NCBI GenBank assembly: GCA_947523045.1
Contig: CANNUR010000069.1
Span: 1 to 13,018 of the forward strand
DNA from: an uncultured Prosthecobacter sp.
GTDB lineage: Bacteria; Verrucomicrobiota; Verrucomicrobiia; Verrucomicrobiales; Verrucomicrobiaceae
DNA: 13,018 bases
Reading direction: 5' to 3'
Below are positions 1 to 6,728 of the stretch, piece by piece; within the stretch, counting starts at the first letter, position 1, and each line of letters starts with the position of its first letter. Both the position numbers and the translations under genes were made by a program. Under the pieces are notes generated by a model. The model was not told the DNA's origin. It worked only from the letters and a program-made list of their open reading frames with translations, and made no database searches.

Positions 1-442
1 CGCCTTGCATGGCGCCTCCCGCGTCGCCGCCCATCGTGGAAGAGTTCAAAAACTCGTTGATGACGCTGGCGCGGGTGTTGCGGGCGATCAGGTTCGGCGT
101 GCCCGACTGCTTGTGGCGGACGATGATGTAATCGACCTGCATCGACTCCAGCGTCTCGACGGTGTCGAGCACCGACTCGCCCTTGACGACGCTGGAGGAT
201 TCGATGTCGAAGTGGGTGACGTCGGCGGAGAGCCGGTTGGCGGCGACTTCGAACGAGGAGCGGGTGCGGGTGCTCGGCTCGTAAAACAGGGTCAGCACCG
301 TGCGGCCCTTGAGGGTCGGCACCTTCTTGACGCTGCGCTTGAACAGGTCCTTGAAGGGCACGGCGTTGGCGAGCACGAACTCGATCTCCGCGTCGGTCAG
401 CGAGGCGATGTCGAGCAGGTCTTTGCGCGGGGTCAGGCTCAT
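1..442 (-). CDS. pyrB: Aspartate carbamoyltransferase catalytic chain, N-terminal part (cut by window edge)
   Basis: This enzyme condenses carbamoyl phosphate with L-aspartate, the committed step of pyrimidine synthesis in the cytoplasm. The 147 visible residues are the carbamoyl-phosphate domain. They include the binding motif FYEPSTRTRSSFE at residues 53-65, the 80s-loop SSSVVKGES at 82-90 with its catalytic lysine (K88), and the IIVRH strand at 106-110. The ATG at 442 overlaps the pyrR stop as ATGA, so the two are probably translationally coupled, and this fixes the start. After VIN at residues 127-129 the family normally continues with AGDG and then HPTQ. Here the reading frame instead gives EFLNSSTMGGDAGGAMQG up to the window edge. 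That points to an insertion or a lineage-specific variant, and no stop or frameshift is visible. The C-terminal two thirds lie outside the window. The family assignment is firm; intactness cannot be judged. Confidence 0.9.
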   Translation of the reverse strand, partial: MSLTPRKDLLDIASLTDAEIEFVLANAVPFKDLFKRSVKKVPTLKGRTVLTLFYEPSTRTRSSFEVAANRLSADVTHFDIESSSVVKGESVLDTVETLESMQVDYIIVRHKQSGTPNLIARNTRASVINEFLNSSTMGGDAGGAMQG

Positions 443-999
443 GCGGTGTGTTTGTCCCAGGGGCAGGTGAAAACTTCGTCGATGCCGTCGCCGTCGGCAA
501 AGCGCACGCAGACGCGTTCCTCGGCCGGCAGCTCGGTCTGCAGGCCGGTGTAGCGCGGGTAGAGCGGCAGTTCGCGGCCGGCGCGGTCGATGAGCGCGGC
601 GATCTGCACGCAGCGCGGCCGGCCGAAGCCGAGCAGTTCCTCAAGCGCGGCGCGGGTGGTGCGGGCGGTGTGAATGACTTCGTCGCAGAGGATGACCACC
701 GCGTCGTCGAGATCAAACGGGATGTCTGAACCCTCCAGCTTGGGCAGCACGGTCATCGTCTGCAGGTCGTCGCGGTACTGGGTGATGTCGATGCGGCCAA
801 AGTCCGGCTCCAGGCCGCGTGCGCGCAGGCGCTCGAGCAGGGCTCGGGCAAAGGGCACGCCGCGCTGGTAGACTCCCACCAGGGCCAGCCGGGGCTCGCC
901 GGCCCAGCGTTCGTGGATGGCGCCGGCGATCGCGTCGAGACAGCGCGCCACACCGGCGGCGTCGAGCAGGGTGCGCTGGCGTTCGGTGGGTGGGGTCAC
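439..999 (-). CDS. pyrR: PyrR-type bifunctional pyrimidine regulator / uracil phosphoribosyltransferase homologue
   Basis: PyrR proteins have a type I phosphoribosyltransferase fold; in Firmicutes they bind the pyr mRNA leader and also convert uracil plus PRPP to UMP. The 186-aa product matches family length and shows IDITQYRDDL at 70-79, the PRPP-loop region VVILCDEVIHTARTTRAA at 101-118 and DRAGRELPLYPRYTG at 138-152. Two PRPP-loop positions deviate: the usual acidic pair DD is D106-E107, and the usual TGRT is TART at 111-114. I chose the GTG at 999 because alignment with PyrR begins there; a TTG at 1065 would add 22 unaligned residues. No good ribosome site precedes either. The gene overlaps pyrB by 4 nt and faces the NUDIX gene. 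The short upstream region shows no recognisable PyrR-binding loop or attenuator, so regulation by attenuation is doubtful here. Confidence 0.88.
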   Translation of the reverse strand: MTPPTERQRTLLDAAGVARCLDAIAGAIHERWAGEPRLALVGVYQRGVPFARALLERLRARGLEPDFGRIDITQYRDDLQTMTVLPKLEGSDIPFDLDDAVVILCDEVIHTARTTRAALEELLGFGRPRCVQIAALIDRAGRELPLYPRYTGLQTELPAEERVCVRFADGDGIDEVFTCPWDKHTA

Positions 1000-1093
1000 G
1001 ACTCCATGAAGAATGCGGACCGGGGGAGCGTCAACGGCTTTCCTGCGCGCAAATCCCGCTGGCAAGGGTGGCCGGTCTGTGGTTCATGCCGCC

Positions 1094-1654
1094 ATGACCG
1101 ACCCCGAGGCGAATCCCTGGACGACGCTGCGCTCGCGCGAGGCCTATGCCAACCCCTGGATCCGCGTGCGCCACGACGAGGTGCTCACCCCCGCCGGCAC
1201 GCCGGGCATTTACGGGGTGGTCGAATACCGCAACCACGCGGTCGGTGTGGTGCCGGTCGACGAGGACGGCTTCACCTGGTTGGTCGGCCAGTGGCGCTAC
1301 TGCCACGAGCGCTACGAGTGGGAGATCCCCGAGGGCGGCTGTCCGCCCGGCGAATCCACCGCCGAGTGCGCGCGCCGTGAGCTGCGCGAGGAAACCGGTC
1401 TGGAGGCGGAGCGGATCGAGCCCCTGCTCGGCGGCCTGCAGTTGTCCAATTCGACGACCAACGAGGTCTGCGACCTCTTCCTCGCCCGCGGTCTGACCCA
1501 GGCGCAGGCCTGCCCCGAGGAGACCGAGCAGCTGCAGGTGCGCCGCCTGCCGCTCGCCGAAGCGGTGGCGATGGCGCGCGACGGCCGCATCCGCGACGCG
1601 GTCAGCGTGCTCGCCCTGCTGGCCGTGGCGGACCGACTCGCGCGCGGCGCGTAA
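1094..1654 (+). CDS. NUDIX hydrolase, ADP-ribose pyrophosphatase-like
   Basis: NUDIX enzymes cleave nucleoside diphosphates linked to another moiety, such as ADP-ribose or nucleotide sugars, using divalent metal. The 186-aa protein carries a complete NUDIX box at about residues 81-103: G81, E87, then RELREETGL at 95-103, fitting G-x5-E-x7-REUxEExGU exactly. The stretch YEWEIPEGG just before it and the long N-terminal beta region (about 20-70) resemble the NudF/ADP-ribose diphosphatase branch. The start is the ATG at 1094, because homology begins soon after and the upstream in-frame extension is not protein-like and overlaps the pyrR start region. There is no Shine-Dalgarno sequence. Only 10 bp separate it from the downstream glycosyltransferase gene, so they are probably cotranscribed. 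A role in hydrolysing sugar nucleotides for that pathway is possible but inferred; the exact substrate cannot be read from sequence. Confidence 0.9.
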   Translation: MTDPEANPWTTLRSREAYANPWIRVRHDEVLTPAGTPGIYGVVEYRNHAVGVVPVDEDGFTWLVGQWRYCHERYEWEIPEGGCPPGESTAECARRELREETGLEAERIEPLLGGLQLSNSTTNEVCDLFLARGLTQAQACPEETEQLQVRRLPLAEAVAMARDGRIRDAVSVLALLAVADRLARGA

Positions 1655-1664
1655 TCCTGTCGCC

Positions 1665-2915
1665 ATGCACGTCACTCTCCTCCCCTTTGGCAGCGCCGGC
1701 GATGTCCTGCCGTTTCTCTGGCTCGGCCGGCAACTGCGCGCCCGCGGCCATGAGGTGACCGTCGTCAGCGCCTGTGTCTTCGCAGAGGCCGCGGTGGCGG
1801 CCGGGTTTGCCTTTGTGCCACTGGGACGACCCGAGGATTTCGACGGCTTCATCGCCGATCCACAGATCTGGAAACTCGGGGCCGGCACGAAAAAGGTGTT
1901 TCAGTTTGCCGGTGCCGCCGCGGCCACCTACGCCGAAGCGATTGAAACACTGGCCGCGTCCGGCCGCCGCCCCGACCTGCTGCTGGCGCCGTGCACGGCG
2001 TTTGGCGCCCGGCTGGCGCGGGAATCGCTCGGCATCCCGTTGGTCACTGTCCACCTGCAGCCGGCGGTTTTTGTCAGTGCCCACGAGCTGCCGGTGCTGC
2101 TGCCGGGCATGGAGCTCTTGAATCGGCTGCCGTTGTGGCTGCGGCGACTCCTGGTGCGGGTGCCGAATCCGGCCGACCGCTATGCCGGCCCCGCCGTGGC
2201 GGCCCTGTGCCGGAATCGCGGCGTGACGCCGCCGCGCAGCCTGTGGTGGGACTGGGGCAACTCGCCCGACGGTGTGCTGGCACTGTTTCCCGAGTGGTTC
2301 GCGCGCCCGCAGCCCGACTGGCCGCAGCCGCTGCGACAGTGGGATTTTCCGCTGGAGGATCTGGCCTCCGAGCGTCCGCTCGAGCCGGCGCTGACGACCT
2401 TTCTGGAGGCGGGTGTGCCACCGGTCGTGTTCACCCCGGGCAGCGCCAACATCCAGGCGCTGCGCTTCTTTGAAGTGGCGCTGGCGGCCGTGCGCCAAAC
2501 CGGCGTGCGCGCGGTCTTCGTCACGCGCGCCTTGGAGCAGTTGCCCGCGGATCTGCCGGAGAGCGTGCACGCGGTGACTTACGCGCCGTTTTCGCCGCTG
2601 CTGCGTCGGGCCAGTGCCTTTGTCCATCACGGCGGCATCGGCACGCTGTCGCAGGGGTTTGCCGCCGGTCTGCCGCAGATCGTCATGCCGATGGCGCACG
2701 ACCAGCCCGACAATGCGTACCGCCTGGTCCGGCTCGGCGCCGGGTTGAGCCTGCCGCCGCGGCGTTTCACGCCGGAGCGCCTTGCCGCCGCCTTGGTGGC
2801 CTGTCGCGAGGACACGACCCTGCGCGCCGCCGCCCAGACCTGCGCCCGCCGGCTGCGGGAACGACCGGATCCTGCGGCCCTGGTCGACTGGCTGGAGAGC
2901 CGTGCCAGGCGCTGA
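1665..2915 (+). CDS. GT1-family glycosyltransferase (RhlB / MGT-like)
   Basis: This is a 416-aa GT-B fold enzyme that should transfer a sugar from an activated nucleotide donor to a lipid or small-molecule acceptor. The N-terminal acceptor domain opens with MHVTLLPFGSAGDVLPF, very like rhamnosyltransferase RhlB and sterol or macrolide glucosyltransferases. The C-terminal donor domain contains VVFTPGSAN at 254-262, the donor-binding HHGGIGT at 321-327 and DQPDNA at 346-351, all hallmarks of the UDP-glycosyltransferase superfamily. There is no signal peptide or obvious membrane segment, so it should act at the cytoplasmic face. The ATG lies 10 bp after the NUDIX stop, suggesting one transcript. 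The gene converges on the M20 peptidase gene with only 12 bp between stops and no visible terminator. Donor and acceptor are unknown; a glycolipid or secondary-metabolite product is only a guess. Confidence 0.9.
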   Translation: MHVTLLPFGSAGDVLPFLWLGRQLRARGHEVTVVSACVFAEAAVAAGFAFVPLGRPEDFDGFIADPQIWKLGAGTKKVFQFAGAAAATYAEAIETLAASGRRPDLLLAPCTAFGARLARESLGIPLVTVHLQPAVFVSAHELPVLLPGMELLNRLPLWLRRLLVRVPNPADRYAGPAVAALCRNRGVTPPRSLWWDWGNSPDGVLALFPEWFARPQPDWPQPLRQWDFPLEDLASERPLEPALTTFLEAGVPPVVFTPGSANIQALRFFEVALAAVRQTGVRAVFVTRALEQLPADLPESVHAVTYAPFSPLLRRASAFVHHGGIGTLSQGFAAGLPQIVMPMAHDQPDNAYRLVRLGAGLSLPPRRFTPERLAAALVACREDTTLRAAAQTCARRLRERPDPAALVDWLESRARR

Positions 2916-2927
2916 CGAAGCGGCGGC

Positions 2928-4079
2928 TCAGTCGGCCAGGCTTTCCAGATAGCGGACGAAGAAGGCGGCGCCGGCCTCGAGGTCGGCGACCGCGATGAAT
3001 TCGTCCTTGGTGTGCGCCTGGGCGATGCTGCCCGGACCGATGGCGATCGACGGAATGCCGGCGGCGGCGAGGAAGGCGGCGTCGCAGAACCAGGGCGCGC
3101 CGGTGAGGGCGGCGCCGTTGCGCACCAGCGCTTCGATGAAGGGATTCGCCGGATCGGTGTTGAGCGGGAAGGTCTCCGGCAGCGGCACCACCTCGGCCCC
3201 GGCATCGTGACGGTGGACGAAGTCGGTGAGCAGGGCGAGCGCGCCGCCGGCGCGGCTCAGGCCGGGCGTGGTGCGCAGGTCGACCCGCAGCGTGCAGCGG
3301 TCGGCGACGATGTTGCTGCGCGTGCCGCCGCGGATCATGCCGAGGTTGATGGTGCTGGCACCGAGCCACTCATCGGCACCACCGGCCTCGGCGAGCAGGT
3401 CGCGGAATTCGCCGTCGAGGGCGGCGACCAGTCGGGCCATCTTGACGATGGCATTGACGCCGAGTTCCGGCGTGGCGCCGTGGACGGCGACCCCGTGCGT
3501 GATGAGGTCGGCCCACAGGCAGCCCTTGTGACGAAACACGGTCTGCAGGCCGGTCGGTTCACCGACGAGGGCGAGGTCGTAGGGGCCGTGGTGGCGGGCG
3601 AAGTGGCGGGAGCCGAGCTGGGAGGATTCCTCCGACATGAATCCGGCGAAGTGCAGCTCGACCGGCAGGGCGGGGATGCGTTCGCGCAGGGCGTACAGCG
3701 CCCAGAGCATGGCCGCCATCGGCCCCTTGGTGTCGCTGGCGCCGCGCCCCCAGACGCGACCGTCGCGGCGTTCGCCACCGAAGGGATCGATGGTCATGCC
3801 GCCGACGCTGACGGTGTCGGTGTGCGGCGCGAAGAGCAGGCGAGGCTTGGGGCGGCCATCCGCCGCGGGCAGGGTGGGGAAGCGACCGATGACGTTGGGG
3901 CGACCGGGTTTCACCTCGTCGAGAAAGGCCTCTGCACCGGCCCGCTCCAGAAAGTCCGCCACGTAGCGCGCGCACTCCGCCTCGCCGGTGTGCGGCGTGC
4001 CGGGGTCGCCATCGGGATTGACCGAGGGAATGCGCACCAGGGCCTGGCAGAGTTCGACGACGTTGGCGGGCTCCTTCAT
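2928..4079 (-). CDS. M20-family metallopeptidase / deacylase (ArgE/DapE/ACY1-like)
   Basis: M20 enzymes are di-zinc amidohydrolases that remove acyl or peptide groups, for example acetylornithine deacetylase and succinyl-diaminopimelate desuccinylase. The 383-aa product has the metal ligands in order: H86 in PHTDTV (with catalytic D88), bridging D116 in GRGASDTKGP, catalytic E150 and ligand E151 in MSEESS, E174 in GEPTG, and H356 in AHTKDEF. A dimerisation domain occupies roughly 180-290. I used the ATG at 4079 because the family N-terminus (VVELCQALVRIPSVNPDG) follows directly; an ATG at 4142 would add 21 unaligned residues and run into the divergent membrane-protein gene region. The upstream AGG is a poor ribosome site. 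No arg or dap genes lie nearby, so ArgE, DapE or dipeptidase cannot be distinguished. Confidence 0.88.
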   Translation of the reverse strand: MKEPANVVELCQALVRIPSVNPDGDPGTPHTGEAECARYVADFLERAGAEAFLDEVKPGRPNVIGRFPTLPAADGRPKPRLLFAPHTDTVSVGGMTIDPFGGERRDGRVWGRGASDTKGPMAAMLWALYALRERIPALPVELHFAGFMSEESSQLGSRHFARHHGPYDLALVGEPTGLQTVFRHKGCLWADLITHGVAVHGATPELGVNAIVKMARLVAALDGEFRDLLAEAGGADEWLGASTINLGMIRGGTRSNIVADRCTLRVDLRTTPGLSRAGGALALLTDFVHRHDAGAEVVPLPETFPLNTDPANPFIEALVRNGAALTGAPWFCDAAFLAAAGIPSIAIGPGSIAQAHTKDEFIAVADLEAGAAFFVRYLESLAD

Positions 4080-4234
4080 GGCCTGAGCTAGCCCGCATTT
4101 GGCATGCTTGTCCACTGCGGGTTGCCGGCGGCATGTCAGCACCTGCCGGGATGACCTTGACGGGGCAGGGACCGTCAGCCGGTGTCATTTTCTGCGTGCA
4201 TGGCGGCCGCGGTTTGGGGTATGGCTGGTGCGTT

Positions 4235-4945
4235 GTGTCGTCGTATTCCTTCCACGCCTTCAGCCGCAGCCACCTGGCGGTGCTCGCCCTCTGCCTGGTC
4301 CTGCTCATCGGCCTCGGCTACCTGCGCCGGGTGCGACCCCGCCTCGCCGAGCGCGCCGAAAAGGGGTTTGGCGTGCTGCTGCTGCTGGTCTGGCCCGCCA
4401 CCGTGTTCGCCTACTGGCAGACCGGGGTGCTCAGTCTTAACAACGCCCTGCCACTGCACTTTTGCGACATCGCCGGCATCGCCGGTGGCCTGGCCCTGCT
4501 GACCCGCCGGCAGACGGCCTGTGAGATCGTTTACTTTTTCGGCCTGGCCGGCACCCTGCAGGGCCTGCTCACGCCCAACCTGAAGTTCGACTTCCCCGAT
4601 CCGCGTTTTTTTGTCTTCTTCATGCTGCACGGCGGGGTGGTGGTGGCCGCGGTGCACGTGGTCACGGCGATGGGGCGCGCGCCGCGTCCGGATGCCCTGG
4701 GCCGCATGCTGGTCTTTACCTTTGGCTACGCCCTCGCCACCGGTTTGATCAATGCCGTGCTCGGCACGAACTACGCCTTTCTTTGCCGCAAGCCCGAGCA
4801 GGCCAGCCTGATGGATCACCTCGGCCCCTGGCCCTGGTACATCGGCGGCCTGGTCCTGATCGCCGTCACTTTTTACACGCTGCTGCACCTGCCCTTCGTG
4901 CTTAGGCAGCGTCGTGCGGCGACGCCTGCTGGTCAACTGAATTGA
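4235..4945 (+). CDS. YwaF / TMEM164-type seven-helix membrane protein (TIGR02206-like)
   Basis: This 236-aa integral membrane protein of unknown function has about seven hydrophobic helices, near residues 12-30, 44-62, 76-90, 95-113, 124-145, 158-177 and 200-221. Family signatures are LPLHFCDIAG at 72-81, the loop TPNLKFDFPDPRF at 113-125 and GTNYAFLCRKPEQASLMDH ending in GPWPWY near 177-202. These match the YwaF/TIGR02206 group, whose biochemical role is not established. The start is uncertain. The GTG at 4235 gives the usual family N-terminus (short polar segment, then the first helix), whereas an ATG at 4133 would add 34 residues with no membrane or signal character. With the GTG start, 155 bp separate it from the divergent M20 gene, enough for two promoters, though I see no convincing pair of boxes. 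A strong hairpin covers its stop codon. Confidence 0.85.
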   Translation: MSSYSFHAFSRSHLAVLALCLVLLIGLGYLRRVRPRLAERAEKGFGVLLLLVWPATVFAYWQTGVLSLNNALPLHFCDIAGIAGGLALLTRRQTACEIVYFFGLAGTLQGLLTPNLKFDFPDPRFFVFFMLHGGVVVAAVHVVTAMGRAPRPDALGRMLVFTFGYALATGLINAVLGTNYAFLCRKPEQASLMDHLGPWPWYIGGLVLIAVTFYTLLHLPFVLRQRRAATPAGQLN

Positions 4946-4951
4946 CCAGCA
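4927..4951 (+). terminator. Perfect 10-bp hairpin spanning the stop codon of the membrane-protein gene
   Basis: TGCTGGTCAA at 4927-4936 and TTGACCAGCA at 4942-4951 are exact reverse complements around a 5-nt loop. The stem includes the TGA stop at 4943-4945. No T-run follows (the next bases are AACCGCCCG), so it is not a classical intrinsic terminator. It could be an mRNA 3'-end structure, a weak terminator, or an operator for the oxidoreductase gene that starts 55 bp downstream. Confidence 0.5.
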
Positions 4952-5006
4952 AACCGCCCGCCGGTGCGCCCGTGTTCTGGCCGTGTCCTGCACGCGTTCT
5001 GATATC

Positions 5007-6689
5007 ATGAACCGATCCACCCTCCTGCTCTCTCTCCTGCTGCCGTTGGCTGCCTCCGCCGCCGTCCATGAAGCCGAGGTCTGCGTCTTCGGCGGCACCT
5101 CGGGCGGTGTCGCCGCCGCCGTTCAGGTGGCGCGCCTGGGCCGCTCGGTCCTGCTCGCCGAGCCCGGTCGCCACTTGGGCGGCATGACCAGCGGCGGCCT
5201 GAGCGCGGTCGACATCGGCGATCCGCGTTCGGTGGGCGGCCTGGCCCGCGAGTACTTCACCCGCCTCGCCGCCACGGTCGGCACCACGCTGGCCTGGGAC
5301 AAGCCCTTCACCAGCAAGGCCGGCGGCCCGGCCACCGGCGGCGCCTACGCGATTGAGCCGCACCGGGCGGAGCAGCTCTTCGATCTGATGGCGCGCGAGG
5401 CCGGGGTGCGCGTGCTGTTTGAGGCGCGCTTGGCGGGCGTGAAAAAGGAGGGAGCGCGCCTGACCGAACTGACGCTGGAGAATGGCGATGTCATCCGCGC
5501 GCGGGTGTTTGTGGACACGACCTATGAGGGCGACCTGATGGCCAGGGCCGGGGTCAGCCACACGCTCGAGCGCGAGGGCAACGCGAAGTATGGCGAGAGC
5601 TACAACGGCATCCATTACGCCGAGAAGTATCAGCCGCGCACCGGTCACCTCATGCCCGGCCCGAACGGTCGTGTGGCCGGTGGGCAGGGTGTCTGGGATC
5701 GCGATTTCCCGCTCGATCCCTACCGGGTCAGGGGCGACCCCGCGAGCGGCCTGCTGCCACTGGTCGACGCCGGTGATCCCGGCACGCCCGGCGATCCGGC
5801 ACCGGGGGTGCAGGCGTACTGCTACCGGCTCTGCCTGACCACGGATCCGGCGAATTCCCGGCCCATCGAGCCGCCGCCCGACTACGACCCGGCGCTCTAC
5901 GAACTGGTGGTGCGCTTCATTGAGGCCTGTCTGGCGAACGGCGATGCCATGGACCTGCGCTGGTTTTCCAAATACGACCCGCTGCCGAACCAAAAGTGGG
6001 ATTTCAACACCGCCACCTTTGGCGGCAATCTGCCAGGCGCCAGTCATGCCTGGCCGGAGGCGTCCTACGCGCAGCGCGAAAAGATCACGCGCGAACACGA
6101 AAACTACCACCGCGGCCTGCTGCACTTTCTCGCCACCGATCCGCGGGTGCCTGCGAAGGTGCGTGCCGACATGGCCCGCTTTGGCCTGCCCAAGGATGAA
6201 TTCGCCGACACCGGTGGTTGGCCGCACCAGATTTACGTGCGTGAGGCCCGGCGCATGGTCGCCTCGCTCGTGCTCACCGAGCACCACACCTTCGGTCGCG
6301 AGGTGGCGCCGAAGTCGGTGGGGCTCGGCAGCTACGGCACCGACATCCATGAAATCCGCCGCATCGTGAAGGACGGGGCGGTCATCCGTGAGGGCAAGGT
6401 CGCCAGTGGCCGCGGCGGCGCGCCACCCTATGCGATCGGCTACGACGCCATCGTGCCGAAGCGCGGCGAGTGCGACAACCTCTTCGTCACCTTCGCCCTC
6501 AGCGCCAGCCACAGCGCCTTCGCCAGCCTGCGCATGGAGCCGGTGCTGATGATCACCAGCCAGAGCGCCGCGACGGCTGCGGTGCTGTCGCTGGCCGATG
6601 GCCGCGCGGTGCAGGACGTCGACTACACCGCCCTGCGCGAGCGCCTGCGGGCGGATGGCCTGGTGCTGGAATGGCCGGCAAAGCGTTGA
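5007..6689 (+). CDS. Exported FAD-dependent oxidoreductase (PF12831-like)
   Basis: The 560-aa product begins with a Sec-type signal peptide (MNRSTLLLSLLLPLAASAA, likely cut near residues 18-19), so it should act outside the cytoplasmic membrane. The mature N-terminus is a Rossmann dinucleotide-binding fold: strand EVCVFGG, loop GGTSGG at 29-34, helix, then LLAEP with E52 positioned for the ribose of FAD, followed by GGMTSGGLS. The C-terminus (QSAATAAVLSLADGRAVQDVD) is the second FAD-contact region typical of FAD_oxidored proteins. Family members are common in polysaccharide-degrading bacteria, but reaction and substrate are not known. The ATG at 5007 is chosen because it starts the signal peptide; a GTG at 4983 would put eight polar residues in front of it. 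No ribosome-binding sequence precedes it. It lies 61 bp after the membrane-protein gene; cotranscription is possible despite the hairpin between them. Confidence 0.87.
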   Translation: MNRSTLLLSLLLPLAASAAVHEAEVCVFGGTSGGVAAAVQVARLGRSVLLAEPGRHLGGMTSGGLSAVDIGDPRSVGGLAREYFTRLAATVGTTLAWDKPFTSKAGGPATGGAYAIEPHRAEQLFDLMAREAGVRVLFEARLAGVKKEGARLTELTLENGDVIRARVFVDTTYEGDLMARAGVSHTLEREGNAKYGESYNGIHYAEKYQPRTGHLMPGPNGRVAGGQGVWDRDFPLDPYRVRGDPASGLLPLVDAGDPGTPGDPAPGVQAYCYRLCLTTDPANSRPIEPPPDYDPALYELVVRFIEACLANGDAMDLRWFSKYDPLPNQKWDFNTATFGGNLPGASHAWPEASYAQREKITREHENYHRGLLHFLATDPRVPAKVRADMARFGLPKDEFADTGGWPHQIYVREARRMVASLVLTEHHTFGREVAPKSVGLGSYGTDIHEIRRIVKDGAVIREGKVASGRGGAPPYAIGYDAIVPKRGECDNLFVTFALSASHSAFASLRMEPVLMITSQSAATAAVLSLADGRAVQDVDYTALRERLRADGLVLEWPAKR

Positions 6690-6715
6690 GGGCCGGGGCT
6701 GGCTGGAGATGGGAG

Positions 6716-6728
6716 GGCGGATTCCGCC
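6716..6728. terminator. Short GC hairpin between convergent genes
   Basis: GGCGG at 6716-6720 and CCGCC at 6724-6728 form a 5-bp stem with an ATT loop, in the 39-bp space between two convergent stop codons. It could serve as a bidirectional transcription stop, but it has no T-tract and such short GC stems arise easily by chance in DNA of this composition. Confidence 0.22.

Noticed and set aside
1000..1093. Promoter for pyrR with TTGACG at 1034-1029 on the minus strand
   Set aside because: With 17-nt spacing the -10 would be CTTCAT, matching consensus at only half the positions and lying almost on the start codon; not strong enough to list.
1602..2699. A 365-codon minus-strand frame opposite the glycosyltransferase gene
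   Set aside because: Arg/Gln/His-rich composition without motifs; the plus strand has an intact GT-B enzyme.
3012..4091. A 359-codon plus-strand open frame opposite the M20 peptidase
   Set aside because: It is low-complexity and Gly/Ala-rich; all M20 metal ligands are on the minus strand.
4080..4234. Divergent promoters between the M20 and membrane-protein genes, including TTGACG at 4157-4162
   Set aside because: No -10-like hexamer occurs at suitable spacing on either strand.
4902..6512. A 536-codon minus-strand open frame opposite the flavoprotein gene
   Set aside because: The plus strand encodes a signal peptide and FAD motifs across the same span; the antisense product has no recognisable domain.
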